Below are positions 32,280 through 43,639 of a DNA stretch of 64,000 bases, in pieces. Each line of letters starts with the position of its first letter. Positions within the stretch are counted from its first letter, which is position 1. The DNA is from Dipylidium caninum (taxonomy: Eukaryota > Platyhelminthes > Cestoda > Cyclophyllidea > Dipylidiidae): contig QEYB01001046.1 of NCBI GenBank assembly GCA_017562135.1, positions 4,092,001-4,156,000 on the forward strand, given 5' to 3'. The position numbers and the translations under genes are program-made. The notes below the pieces were generated by a model. That model was not told the DNA's origin and searched no databases. It saw nothing but the letters and a program-made list of their open reading frames with translations.

Positions 32280-34306
32280 GCGGCGCTTACACGCCGCAGC
32301 GGCCGTCTTCAATGCAATTTACCGCACTAAGAATCCCACAGTCCCCTTTTCTGAGTAGATTAATCAAACAGTGAAGTTTCTTGAAGAGAATGACTCTTGG
32401 AGGCCTAATTCCCTTTCCCTTTTCGCCAGTTCTGAAGACCCGAATGTCACCCGTACAGTTAAGATACTGCAGTCGCAGGCCATAAAGAACCTTCGGTGCG
32501 ATAGCGAGTTAAGGGTGGTTGCAGAGGATAATAAAGCGGAAGCGAAGATAGCCCCCACGGTCGGATGCCACCAAACCACCAAGAAGAGACAATGCAGCAG
32601 CGCATCCACGACACGAAAAGACCTCATCAGTGCAGTCTCATCCAACGACTCCGTAATGCTCTAGTAGGAGCAGATCTCAAGTCCATTTTCATCGCCTAAA
32701 TAACGACTTCCACTATTCATCACTCATACAAATGAGCAGAGAGTGAATGTGCCCCAACTACTTGAAACCATTACCGCAACACAGCACTCAAGTCACGAGA
32801 AACAATCTGCCTCCGCCTAGAAGTTTCATTATGTCAAATTGACTTTACTTGCTCACTCATTTTGAAATTATCATCTTCGGTTACTTAGACTACATCAATG
32901 GCCCCCTCCGCCTAATTTTATTCTAATCCATCTGAGCAAGGTGTTTTTATTCCCAGACCTTCACCTTACTTCTACTACTGCTGTGCCATGCGGCGTGTGA
33001 GGCGTTCGGTCGGTGACATGACGATCGAATTGCTTTGAAATCGCCTGCACTCCACGGCAGTGAGACGCTTCTCCGCTTGGACAAATATCGCTGGGGCATC
33101 GGTCAGTCTCATTGTTCTCGCTAAGTCATACAATAAACCATTGTTTGCCTCGAGGTCAGAAGCAAATGAAACAGGTGCAGCGCAAATCGCCGCGAAAAAC
33201 GATTCAATGGCGGAAATCCATATATGCAAATGGCGCTTCCGTGAAAAAAAGCTAGGAAAGGACACATTACCTTTGCTAGACCAGTACGCAAACATCTACG
33301 AATGTTGTTCCTCTTTAGATTGGGATCTTTTAGCACTTGACCTCAGCACGTGACGTGCTGGTCCATTCTTCCTGACTCAGTTCCGATAAAATACTCGATG
33401 TATAAGACACGTTTTTCCCGATATTTAAAGGAGGGAAATCTTCTAAATTTTAAGAAAACAGAATAATTCGGCCCTAAGAAACGTCGGGAGTCATTGCTAT
33501 TCTTGTGAACCAGAAATCTGACCTAGGGGAAATGTTAAATATGAAAGAATGGAATGATTAAAGGTCCCGCTTCCTCAGTAAAGTACAACAGAAAGGAATG
33601 TGAGTGGCCCTAATGCGCTAGAATTTCACAAAGACCAATCAAAACTAGTCTGTTTGAATACGATTCGGCCTATGGACACCATAATGATAGTTGGTTTACG
33701 AGACCCATTCTTTATTAACGATTAACAAAGAGTCGAATACTACAACGTCATGCGAAAACAAGTTTAGTTGTTGACGTAGTCGTGAAGTTTCTCCCTTTAT
33801 TCACAAGGTCTCAAGGCACTTTTTATTCCGTGGCGAAAACGGTGAACTGATTATTGGTGCGAAGAAGGAAAGTGGACATCAGACAACCCTTCATGGGATG
33901 CAAAAGGGAAAGCTTAAGGATCAAGAGAGAAAACACTCAGGTGACGCCAAATTCGGGCTATTTGAACGATTTCGGTGATTTGTAACGGCAGTGAAATGCG
34001 TAAGGGTGCGCGAATAAACACACTGTTTATAAAGCCCTCATTAAAGTCCGATAAATTAAAATTTTAAACATATATTTAGTGCTAGTGATAGCAATATAAC
34101 TTATAAGGCATAAAAACACAATTAAGTTGAATTTTTGACTTGTAATCTTAAAATTAAGAGGTGTGAGTAACACTTTAATCACAATTATATAAATATTTTG
34201 GTTTTACTCCATCATTTTAAATGCTATTCGTTTGTCGACTCTTCGAATCTGTTCGGCTGCATCGTTTGGCGCCGTTCAGTAGGGCTCTACGGTCAAAATA
34301 AGCTCC
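32280..34306. other. Region without a supported gene
   Basis: Plus-strand frames at 32158-32664 (one internal TAG at 32356) and 33060-33353 have some protein-like composition, but no homology I recognise, so they are not called. A near-palindrome with overlapping CACGTG and TGACGTG cores lies at 33342-33357. From about 33400 the sequence is AT-rich up to the TEDC1-like gene and probably contains its promoter. Confidence 0.4.
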
Positions 34307-35497
34307 ATGTCGGTTCAGGACGTCGCATCCGCCCTCTTAAATTTGCTCTCTTCTATCGGTATACCTGTTGACAAGGCGGGTTTTATAAGCCAATATAAGT
34401 TGGATTCTAGCCAATTTTATGAGCATTCACTAGACATACTTTATAATTTTATTTACTATGTGGAGTACGGGACTTTACCTTGTGAAACTAATAAGATTAA
34501 TAATGAAGATATCGCAGAAAAAACCAGCTTTATTAATGATTTCTTGGTTTCCCACTTATCCCCATTTTATCTGTCTCTTGATAGAAAAGAATTCACTTCT
34601 TTAAATTTGTTGGTATTGCTATGGTGTTTCATTGAAGTTAATATTGTCTACAAGCCTGAAATCCTGTGCAATGTGTCGTGCTCTGTTTTTCCTGGCGACA
34701 TTTCGTCCGAAGTTCCAGTGTATTCTCAACCTGTCACAAGTTTAAATAAATGCCTTCTTAATATATCGAGCATTGTGTCTGGTATTTCCATCAAGGAGTT
34801 TACAATCTTTTCATTGTATAAATCACTAATAACTTATCCACAACGAGTTTTTGGCCCTCCGTTTGCCCATTTACGTCCCCCCATCGAACGGACCCTTACC
34901 TTTCACGAGTTAATTTATATATTCGACAATAAGGAACACTTCAAAACCGCAAACTATGGATATCTTAGACGGATTCTCGATCTTCTTGGCAAATGGAGCC
35001 GAAATTCTCCAGCATTTTATCGGTTGGTGAGACTCTCTCATGAAAATGAGTGTGAATTCACGACCGCTTCCACGTCTACCGATCATAAAATTCGGTCAAG
35101 TTACAGCTTAATCAAGTCGTATCGTGATCTGGAAAGTCTCCGGGCAGTTTTGATGTCGGATTCTACGACCTCGAGACCTACTTTAATGGGAAGGCTTAGT
35201 AAAACGGATTATGTAATGGTAGAGGATTTCAAGTGTCGCCTTGATTACATATCGAACAGCTTGAGGTCCATATTATTTCAAATCCATCCAATGGCAACTC
35301 ATTCAATACTATTCGAAGGTCGAGAGGATCATCAATGCTTTGATTCATCAACTGAAAAACAAATCCTTAAATCCCTGGTTTCATCAATGAACAAACTTAT
35401 CAGCATGAAGAAAGAGCGAATACATTCACTTCTTAAAAAATCGTGTGACGATATGGGTTCCTCGGTTTCGTGTTTTCATAAAACGACTTCATTGTGA
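34307..35497 (+). CDS. TEDC1-like protein (tubulin epsilon/delta complex protein 1), tentative
   Basis: A single 396-aa exon in AT-rich DNA, from an ATG to a TGA at 35495-35497. Predicted mostly alpha-helical. The N-terminus (DVASALLNLLSSIGIP, then FISQYKLDSSQFYEHSLDIL) and the block KEFTSLNLLVLLWCFIE have the spacing of the TEDC1 N-terminal domain, where a LoRel-type helix with an R/K-E-L-L-L-A-x-x-W-L-L motif follows a short domain, and NSPAFYRLV could match its later F-W-x-W-M segment. This is similarity by eye, weak at residue level. TEDC1 acts with TEDC2 and delta/epsilon tubulin to stabilise centriole triplet microtubules. The gene is followed by another same-strand gene 142 bp after the stop. 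That it is a real protein is likelier than the family call. Confidence 0.7.
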   Translation: MSVQDVASALLNLLSSIGIPVDKAGFISQYKLDSSQFYEHSLDILYNFIYYVEYGTLPCETNKINNEDIAEKTSFINDFLVSHLSPFYLSLDRKEFTSLNLLVLLWCFIEVNIVYKPEILCNVSCSVFPGDISSEVPVYSQPVTSLNKCLLNISSIVSGISIKEFTIFSLYKSLITYPQRVFGPPFAHLRPPIERTLTFHELIYIFDNKEHFKTANYGYLRRILDLLGKWSRNSPAFYRLVRLSHENECEFTTASTSTDHKIRSSYSLIKSYRDLESLRAVLMSDSTTSRPTLMGRLSKTDYVMVEDFKCRLDYISNSLRSILFQIHPMATHSILFEGREDHQCFDSSTEKQILKSLVSSMNKLISMKKERIHSLLKKSCDDMGSSVSCFHKTTSL

Positions 35498-35639
35498 CTT
35501 GTATTTGCAATGACATTCGACGTATATATTTACATATATATGTATATATATATACACGACTTTTGAAGTGCACGAGCCTTTTGTTTTTGTCGCGCACAAG
35601 TCCCTACAAAACTGATGTTTTACACCATATTTTATATAG

Positions 35640-38600
35640 ATGAGTGAAACCACAGAAGAGCACTTGCAAGATTACTTTAAGTTGTATTCAAATCCTGAAA
35701 TTTTGCAGTTGGCGTCATATCTGGCTAAACATGATGTTGCCTTCAACAATTTGCCTAAATATCCCACGGAAGAATCAGAAGATCGATATACAGAATCGGA
35801 CAAAGTGTGTCATATTTGGTTTTGTTATTTTTTTCCTGATTGAAAGACATTTTCTGTCCTTTTTTAGATTTTGTCATCGAAATCCAAAAATGACACGTCC
35901 ACAATGGAAGCAAATCTATTTCCTTCTAGGAGTTATTTGTTTCCCGCAGGTGACAATTTGTGTTATATTCAACATAAACGCGCCTATGATCCGAAGAAAA
36001 TCCAAATGCATACGACGAAAGTAACCTCGTGAAGTTAATTCTAGCTTCGTTCAGGCATCGCAGTTGAGGCTTCTAATAAATAAATCGAAGGACGCTCTGG
36101 TAAAACTTGAATCGGAAATATTGGCGGAGAGAGCTGACGCCAAGTTGCGAATCGCACTCAACACAAAAAATGCATCCGTACGCAAACGCTTACCAAAAGG
36201 AATTGTTGCGCCGAGTGGTGTGTTGAGACCCTGTATTACCACCCTCAGTGGAAAAGGAACTCAAAAAGTAAAAAAGTTACCGATACGTTGGATTGGTGGA
36301 TCAAATATCATGGATCGCAGGGTACTTTTGTTTAAGCTGCCTGTAATTACGGAGTTCTTGCTTCTACTCTGACTTTTTTTCACCAGGCGCCGCGTTTTCG
36401 CGTAAGATCCGAAAGGTCTCATAATGCTCACATTCTATCATCGTACTTGAAACGTCTGGCTTTGGGGAGCAGCTGTGCAGAGCCGACAGAAGATTTGCGA
36501 AAATTTTACCTCCCGCAGACTCAAAGATCTTTACGAGGTTAGGCTACAACACGAAATTATGACTACATTGTCTTGCTTTTTGGGGTGCAAATTAAGGACG
36601 AAATTGATAGACTTTCGTGGCAATTCTTTTACGGTTATACACAAAAATATGTAAATGGCAAACTTTATAAACGTTTATTTTTGCATTTTTATAGCTTCGT
36701 CGTTAGAAATAGACGCCATTCCTGGTTTTAAATCTATTTCACAGCTGCAGAATTGGCAGAAGTTTTCTCCTGAGTTAGGAGCTTTTTTTGAAAAGTGGGG
36801 TGAGTTATTTAAAACCCTCAATGATAAAGAGGACGGGAAGAGTCGTGTATGTTCATCCGAGGGTTGCCTTTCCAGCTCATTATCGGATTCCTCAAGATCA
36901 ACGTGAGTTCATCAAAGGCGAAACAGTTTTGTCATTCGAAGTCCATTTATTTACAGTAATGTGCTGAAACTGTCCCCATACCTCACCTCAGATTCGCCAT
37001 TTCTCTCCGTAGAGATTCCGTTGGACATTTTATTAGGAAGTATACTAAAATGAAGACTCCCCATCAAAATCAGACTCAGAGCTTTTCAGGAACTGAGAAA
37101 AATCGGAAGGAATCGCGGAAGACTTATAAGGGTGAACATTTTTTAAGAGGACGAGGAGCTCCAAAGGTTAATTGGGTTATACATTATACCGTCTTCGAAT
37201 AACTGTTGTTCATTAATCGTTACTATCGTTTTAACTCTAAGACTTCGTGCGTAATTTTGCCAAATGCTCAGGGGGCATGAAATTCTGTTTTCTATATGTA
37301 GTAATAAACTAAGCTGACACCACACTCGGTAGGGCTCTTTTACGTAAGATAGTTGATGGTATCAAATACCTCCTCCTTAGTTGGCAACTCCAACAGCAGA
37401 AGGCCGCCTAGCTCGTCAGACAATTCGATTGCCAGACGAGCAACACCAACGTTTGCTGAAGAACTGCAAAGCCATAGAGGCCATGCATGATGAAAGTTGG
37501 CAAAAGAGCGGTTTGCTTTCCTACACTGCCAAGGGCGCTCTCTCTTTGCACAGCATCTGCGATCAGCTGGCTGGAGAGATCGTAGATGCCTGTGTGGAGA
37601 GAAGCACAAACCTCATCGACCGCCTCTCTAGTGATATCATTGACGAACTCTTCCACCAAGAATTATCTGTTTCTTCCTCTTCTTCTGGGAATAGTTTTGA
37701 ATATGTTGCAGATTCATCACAATTTCATAAGTCTTCTTATTTGCAACGTTCTCCATTTTCTCCCTCGGAGTCTTCATCCAAGGTAAATATTTCCCGAGTG
37801 TCCTTTGAGGGATTTGGGAATCGAAACGTAAAGGAGAGAAAAACAGCTGTCGCAAGATGTATCAAATTTACTAGAAATGAACTAGCGACTCAAAACATTC
37901 AACTACTAGGCGATAGCTGTGCTAAGGAAGAGAGGATTTACAACTCGTTTTTTCAATCAACCAAATATCAGCCTCAAAATACCCTCAGTCCTATTGAAGA
38001 GTTACCCACTGTTCCCTCTGGTAGTGAAGGTAAGTCGAAGGTGTCAGTCGTTACGGGGGAGGATGTTGTGGACAATTTTTCACTCGCACACTTTAATAAG
38101 ACAAAACATGAGTGCATACAAAGAGACGGCGTCGCAACTTTGCCCTCTGACAGTTTCGCACACACGATCGAACTTTCAAACCCAGGAGAGAATAAAAAAG
38201 GCCAGAAGGGTTGGGTACTACCCATTACCTCTCGGTCACCCCTTGCTGAGACGACCGGCGCCTCGACCCCTGTCGATTGTGCAATATCTGCTGAAGTTTT
38301 AAGCAAGTGCAATTTGGAGGCTTCGCAAACAGAACCACCCGAGGACCCATTCACAAAGATTGATGTTTGTCTGCAGGAAAATTCATTGCCTCGGATAGAA
38401 CCCTCGACCCCAATATCGACCGAAGATCCACCTGATGATGGATGCCAAAAGCATTCGCGAGTCACCTCATCGTTTAAGCGTAGTTTGGAGGATGTTAAAA
38501 ATGGATGTCCGAGGAAGTGCGGTCTCACATCTACAGATAGCGAAGATCGAGAAATGGGGGCACAGCAAAGTGTACATGACCACTCAATCACATCATTTAT

Positions 38601-38844
38601 CACTTCGAATGAGCTCTCATCCCCAAAGCCTGTCAAACTACACAAAGAGACACTTTCGCCGGACCTGATCTCACTCACGGGTATCTCGACTCCGGACATC
38701 AGTGTCCCTGATCTCTCGATATCCACCAATAACCACTCCCCTCGTAAAAGCACCGTGTCCCCGTCTATTGCCGGCACCTCATCTGAGGAAATAGTCTGCA
38801 TCGGATACGAAGATGATTTTGGGTCGTCCCTACCGTCGGACTGA
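35640..38844 (+). CDS. Unrecognised 819-aa protein, seven exons
   Basis: Exons 35640-35804, 35868-36020, 36055-36321, 36387-36537, 36695-36902, 36957-37008 and 37381-38844 fit in phase, totalling 2460 nt. The start ATG directly abuts an acceptor-like TTTTATATAG. Contents: an acidic N-terminus (ETTEEHLQDYFKLYS), a basic helical stretch (SQLRLLINKSKDALVKLESE, ERADAKLRIAL), the motif LPKGIVAPSGVLRP with KKLPIRWIGGS, a basic linker, the segment QLQNWQKFSPELGAFFEKWG, and a helical C-terminal block (QHQRLLKNCKAIEAMHDESW, LHSICDQLAGEIVDACVERS) followed by a long Ser/Thr/Pro-rich disordered tail. No family is secure. The C-terminal helical block is faintly like the end of the centriolar satellite protein moonraker/KIAA0753, which is speculation. 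Introns at 35805-35867 and 36021-36054 are 63 and 34 nt. Confidence 0.75.
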
Positions 38845-39709
38845 GTGACCTCCGTGGCAAATTACAACCTTTTATCTAATTTTGTACCACCCCTTTGCGC
38901 TCACTTTGACGCTTATTTAACTTTTGCAGATTCCTTACGTTGTCAAGGTTGAATATTTACTATCAGCGATATTTCCGAACTTTCTTCTCGCCCTCTTGTT
39001 GACATGATTACTGAGACGAAAATACCTCTACAAGTCGCTTTTTAATTGCAACCAGTGAGTTACGTTAGCCAACTCCTGAATTCTAACACTCACTATTGAC
39101 ATTTGTTCCTTTAATTGCCTAATTGCATCAAGCAGTCGCGACTCTGTCTGATTGAGTCCTCTATTGTGGTCCGCGAAATGTCAGAATCAACAGGAAGCCT
39201 GTTGAAGTGTTTATCAGGTTTAATGGAGGGGTTTTTCGACTATTATTGTGGCGGATGATAGTCCTAAGCTGCACTAGTGGACGTGGAGGGGTCTGACTGA
39301 AGGCTTTTGACGCTGTGCCAAGGTGACATCAAAGGGGCTACGCTCTAAGTCCGTTCTCGGAAAATTTTGGAGCGATAAGTGCTTTGACAGCAGTTAAAAG
39401 AATTTACTTGTAGAGGAGAAAGTGAAAGAACGTCTCAAATCGAGCAGCGCGGATGTTGAAGCAACCCACATTTGCGGGTTTCGGCATTGTTGATGGGAAG
39501 AGGGCTAGATGATGTCTATGTCAAATGGGACCGACCTAACACTTAGTTGATAAAAAGCCAAAAATGATGGGAACGACGGTTTCGGAGAAGTAATGGACAC
39601 ATCACGTAAGTTATAGGTGGGGGTAATCAATGTACATAAAGCATCCTCCATCAGGCACCAGATGGAAGCGGAGTGCCAATGATCACGAGCATGTTTCAGA
39701 TCCAAACGG
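38845..39709. other. Intergenic region between the 819-aa gene and ATG9 (convergent)
   Basis: 3' flanks of two convergent genes. No additional coding sequence or repeats seen. Confidence 0.5.
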
Positions 39710-42700
39710 CTAGCAGGTGGGGGGTGGGAGATCAGGCCATTTTTGTACGTCGTCGCCAAGTATGTGTGGTGAGACAGTAGCGGTAACAGTGGAGGAGGAA
39801 GCTGAGGTTGCCTGCAACTGTTGCTGTTGTGGGATCGACGCGGCAGCGACATTCTCCTCCTCGGCGTCTGCCTCCTCTTCCACCACGCCCTCAAATTGGC
39901 GGGTTGATCGCAAACTCGCGGGCACCGAAGTTCCACTCACCAATCCTCGCCCCCGCCCGGCTAAACCCAGGTAACGGTGGCCCGGTTGTTGATAACGCAA
40001 CTCTTCTTGAAAGCCATCACTCGTGAAGGAGTACTGGCGCAGGGTGAGGCCGGTGGATGGCAGCAAAGCAGATACCTGAGAGAGACGAAGTGCATTTCGT
40101 CGCCTTTGATGTAGGTCGTGAATGTATAGAGAGCTGATATCCATGTCGGCAGTCAATTCCCCGTAAGACATACTACCTGCGACGGTCGGACTGATATAAC
40201 TCGTGTTCATTGCGGTTTTGTCTTCCATTAGTGACATGTATGGTTGATAGAAAATCTGCTGATTGTAGCAGAGACTTGAAGCAGCCATCAAACTGGCAGA
40301 AGGCGTTATTCCAGGGAGCGGTATTGAAACAGGAGTGACTAGCAAGGAGGCAGACTTAGAAGCACTCTGTCTCTCCGTCTGATGCGGCAAAGGCGGTGAC
40401 GAAATTTCAGCCGGTGTCCCGGCTTCAGTATTTGACGTCTGTGATTGACATTTCACCGACTCGACCAGAGCCCCGGTTACGCCAAAGGAGGGTTGTCCTA
40501 TGGCAGCCGGCATATGAGATAGATTTTTGGCGTGGATAGAAAAGTCGAATGAATAGACCACATCAGACTTTTGTCGTGCAGATATCGTCGCGGTATTTTT
40601 CGGTTCTTGTGCACAATAAAGGGAAGTGAAAAGGGAAGTTGGGGCATTCAAACCCCGGATAAAATTAGCTTGCACTTGCTGATGACGTTGTAGATCGTTC
40701 AAGGCTTGTTTTCTGACGGCACTGAGGAAAGCTTTTCTATCTGGAGGAAGACACCAACTTGGATTTGTATGATGGAAATGCATCAGACTCAACTCGGTCT
40801 TCCCACCAGCTGCAGGAAGAGTTCGACCACCGTTGCTATCATCATAACCACCGTCTCCTGAGGAAGGGGATGAGGGAGTTGTACCGTCAACTGGGTACCA
40901 CTCAGGATCACCGTGACGAAGTATGTCGAGTTGTGCAAAACTACAAACATCCCCGACACCGTCTAATTCGACAGTGAAATTCCTGAAAAAGTCAACAATG
41001 TCGAGACTTTTACGAGGCACATAGAATAGCATGATTAAAGGCACCAGGATGGGAGAAAGTATTTCCTCAACTGCACCGACAGCGCGAAATTGAAAAAGCT
41101 GAGAGAATTCGTAACGCACGTTGTGCGCGTGAGGGGAATCTTTCCAACTATCTGGCATATAATGGATCTTCGCCAGCGTGGCGAGAAGTGAGGCCCGGGG
41201 GAAGTGAACAGCATCCTCAGTAGGAATGAAGTTAACGCATATTCTGGCGATTAGGCCACCAACTGCCATCGCTGCCAAGAAACCAGGGAGGTGGATCAAA
41301 CCTTCTCTACAAAGGCTAACCACGAAAAGAAGAATAGAGAGGCCACCAAGCGTGAAGGCCAAATGTGATGCTGTAACGCTCAAGAGGCGAGATTGGAAAC
41401 ACTCTAAATACTCTGTTGCCGGCTTATAGGCTTGATTTAAACGCGTATCAAATTCATGCGGTAGCTCATTGAAGTGCCGTAAATATAAGCGAGCGTAATT
41501 TGACCAACTACGATAGAAAAGTTGTGACGGTTGGTAACGTAATCGCTGAGCGTTGGAGAAGAGAAAAAAGAGAAGCTGTATAAGGAAAACCAGGGGGCTG
41601 AGAAGAAAGCCAATGAAACCAATAATACGAGAATACTTAGACAGCTCATCAGCAAGTTCGAGTCTTTTTGTGAAGAGTTTATATTCAGGACGCAGCTGTG
41701 AATAGGACACAAAGGGACACTTAGAACCCAAGAAGAGAATAATTTTAAGGTTTAGAAGATAGTAGTGAGGTAGATAGACGTAGGCGTTCGGAAAAAATGG
41801 CACGCGAAACCGAAAAGGAATGACTTCCCGGTTAACCATTCCAATCAGGTAGTTTGTTTGCCGGAGGATACGGTTGTAGACATCAAGTTCATCCAACACC
41901 TTGGTGCGACAAATGGGCATTTGTGTTTGGACAGCGAGGAGACGTCGAAGGACCTCACCCCACGTGAGGTCATTTAGTTCGGATTCACTGGAAGGTATAT
42001 CAAGAGCTATGATGCAAAAGCGCCGAACACCCCACATCTGGGCCAGTGCTATACCTGAGTGGATCTAAAAGGTAAGCAATAAACTCAATTAAATTTTAGA
42101 AATTAACATGCGTACTCGAGAAAGTTTAGTTTATGACAAAATCGGATATTAAGCTAAAATAATTAGGGGTTGTAGTACATAAAAGTGGTTAACATACGCG
42201 TCAAGCATGGAAAACTAGTCCCGACCAAATGTGCTGTTTAAGTCTAATAATCAAGTAGTTGCAAATGCATAGAGGGTAGGACTATTTTTCAATATATGGT
42301 TTGAAAATGCGTTTCCTAATTTATGGAATTTGGTAGGAATAAAGGAAATAGAACAAAATGGCTCCTAACGTTGTCTCTTAATCGAGATTTCTTAAACATT
42401 GAAATAGGAATGAAATCATCATACAAGTCTCCCTCACGACAGATATAATTTGGGTTAAGTAAACGATTTTCACCGCAAAAATAAATTTAAGGGAGTCAGG
42501 TTTAATAAACGAAATGGGGTAAACTACCAACAAGTAACGAGAAAAAGATGTACTTACTAAGTGATAGACGAAGACAAGGATAGCTAGAAGAAGACAGACA
42601 GTAGCGAACGGTGGAAGCGAAGCCCAACACACTCCTGGTGACAACACAACGTCATCCCATGTATTAATGGTAATCTCAGGATTCAGCACCTTATTCCATT

Positions 42701-43639
42701 CAACACACGCAGTCAACTCCATGAGACAAAAAAACAGAAACACGAACTTCAATGCAGAAAGGAAGCAGTTGATCGCTATTACCTGAAGCATTAGACAAAA
42801 TTAAACAATAAAAGCAGTAAAGCAAATGCTGTCAAGCGTGATTTACACCAGAATTTTTTTTCTCTGACGCATCTCAGTCACATGCAAGGTTAAAACAAAG
42901 AGGGTAAAGAAAACTGCAGTTTTAGAACATGAAGGGTCTTTGATGAAACGTAATGTCGGTGTAGCTGAAATTCTGATTGTGGTGGCAAATTAGGCGTAAT
43001 GCACATAACTTAATTGGACGTACAGGTAACTTCAAACTATCGTAACTGTTCCACATGACGTCCATTAACTCCAGTCAAAATCGATGAAGTAAGGAAGTCC
43101 AAATCGATTTTTCTCAAGTAAGGCATAGTAACATGTAGGCAAATTGAAGAACGATAGATACCAAGCAACTGTATTGCTGGATAGAATGACCATTATTGCG
43201 AATGATAAGTGGTATGCAATCACATAAAAACATTTACAATAAGGCGCCGGGTCACTAAAGTCAGATCTGAGCGGCACGACTGAGGAGTAATATAGGCATA
43301 CCCATTTAAGACTTTGTGGTGCTCTATCACCCAAACAACTGGATAGAAAGATTATCATAATTTTGGTACGACAATAATAGACATTCTGCAGCTTACAGTA
43401 AATCCGCCGAGCTGGTGATACTCATAAATTTGAGAGAAGAATAGGTCCAAGTTGTGTGTTGAATCTAACCGAAGAGGAACCAACGGGAGTTGTCCGATGT
43501 CTTCAGAATTATACGGTATCTCATCATCTAGCAAGAGTTCATATTGACCCCTGTCCACACTATGCATGTCGAATTCCAGTCCGGTTCGCCCAGCGGTTTG
43601 AGAGGGCAAATAAATTGTTGGGGATTTAAACAAAGAGTT
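39710..43639 (-). CDS. ATG9: Autophagy-related protein 9 (lipid scramblase)
   Basis: Multi-spanning membrane protein of autophagosome-seeding vesicles. Minus-strand exons 43639-43397, 42782-42558 and 42064-39710 (2,355 nt) are phase-0, about 940 codons; if the ATG at 43567 is the start the protein is about 916 aa (human ATG9A 839). Landmarks: NLDLFFSQIYEYHQLGGFT, TWGEVLRRLLAVQ, LDVYNRILRQTNYLIGMVN, YLRHFNELPHEFDTRLNQAY, HYMPDSW, FSQLFQFRAVGAVEEILSPI, DFFRNFTVELDGVGDVCSFA, HGDPEW and GKTELSLMHFHHTNPSW. Hydrophobic segments fall in exon 2 and the first half of exon 3. The C-terminal tail has SLYIHDLHQRRRNA and a Glu-rich, then Q-rich, end. The 43639 acceptor (AATTTTTAG) implies an upstream exon; a plausible minus-strand frame at 44132-43875 lacks a phase-compatible donor, so it is not included. 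Confidence 0.95.

Noticed and set aside
33060..33353. 97-aa plus-strand frame
   Set aside because: Some protein-like composition but no start context, no splice partner, no family recognised.
35497..35640. Joining the TEDC1-like exon and the 819-aa gene as one protein
   Set aside because: No convincing donor before the TGA at 35495-35497 and the next coding exon starts exactly with ATG; treated as two genes.
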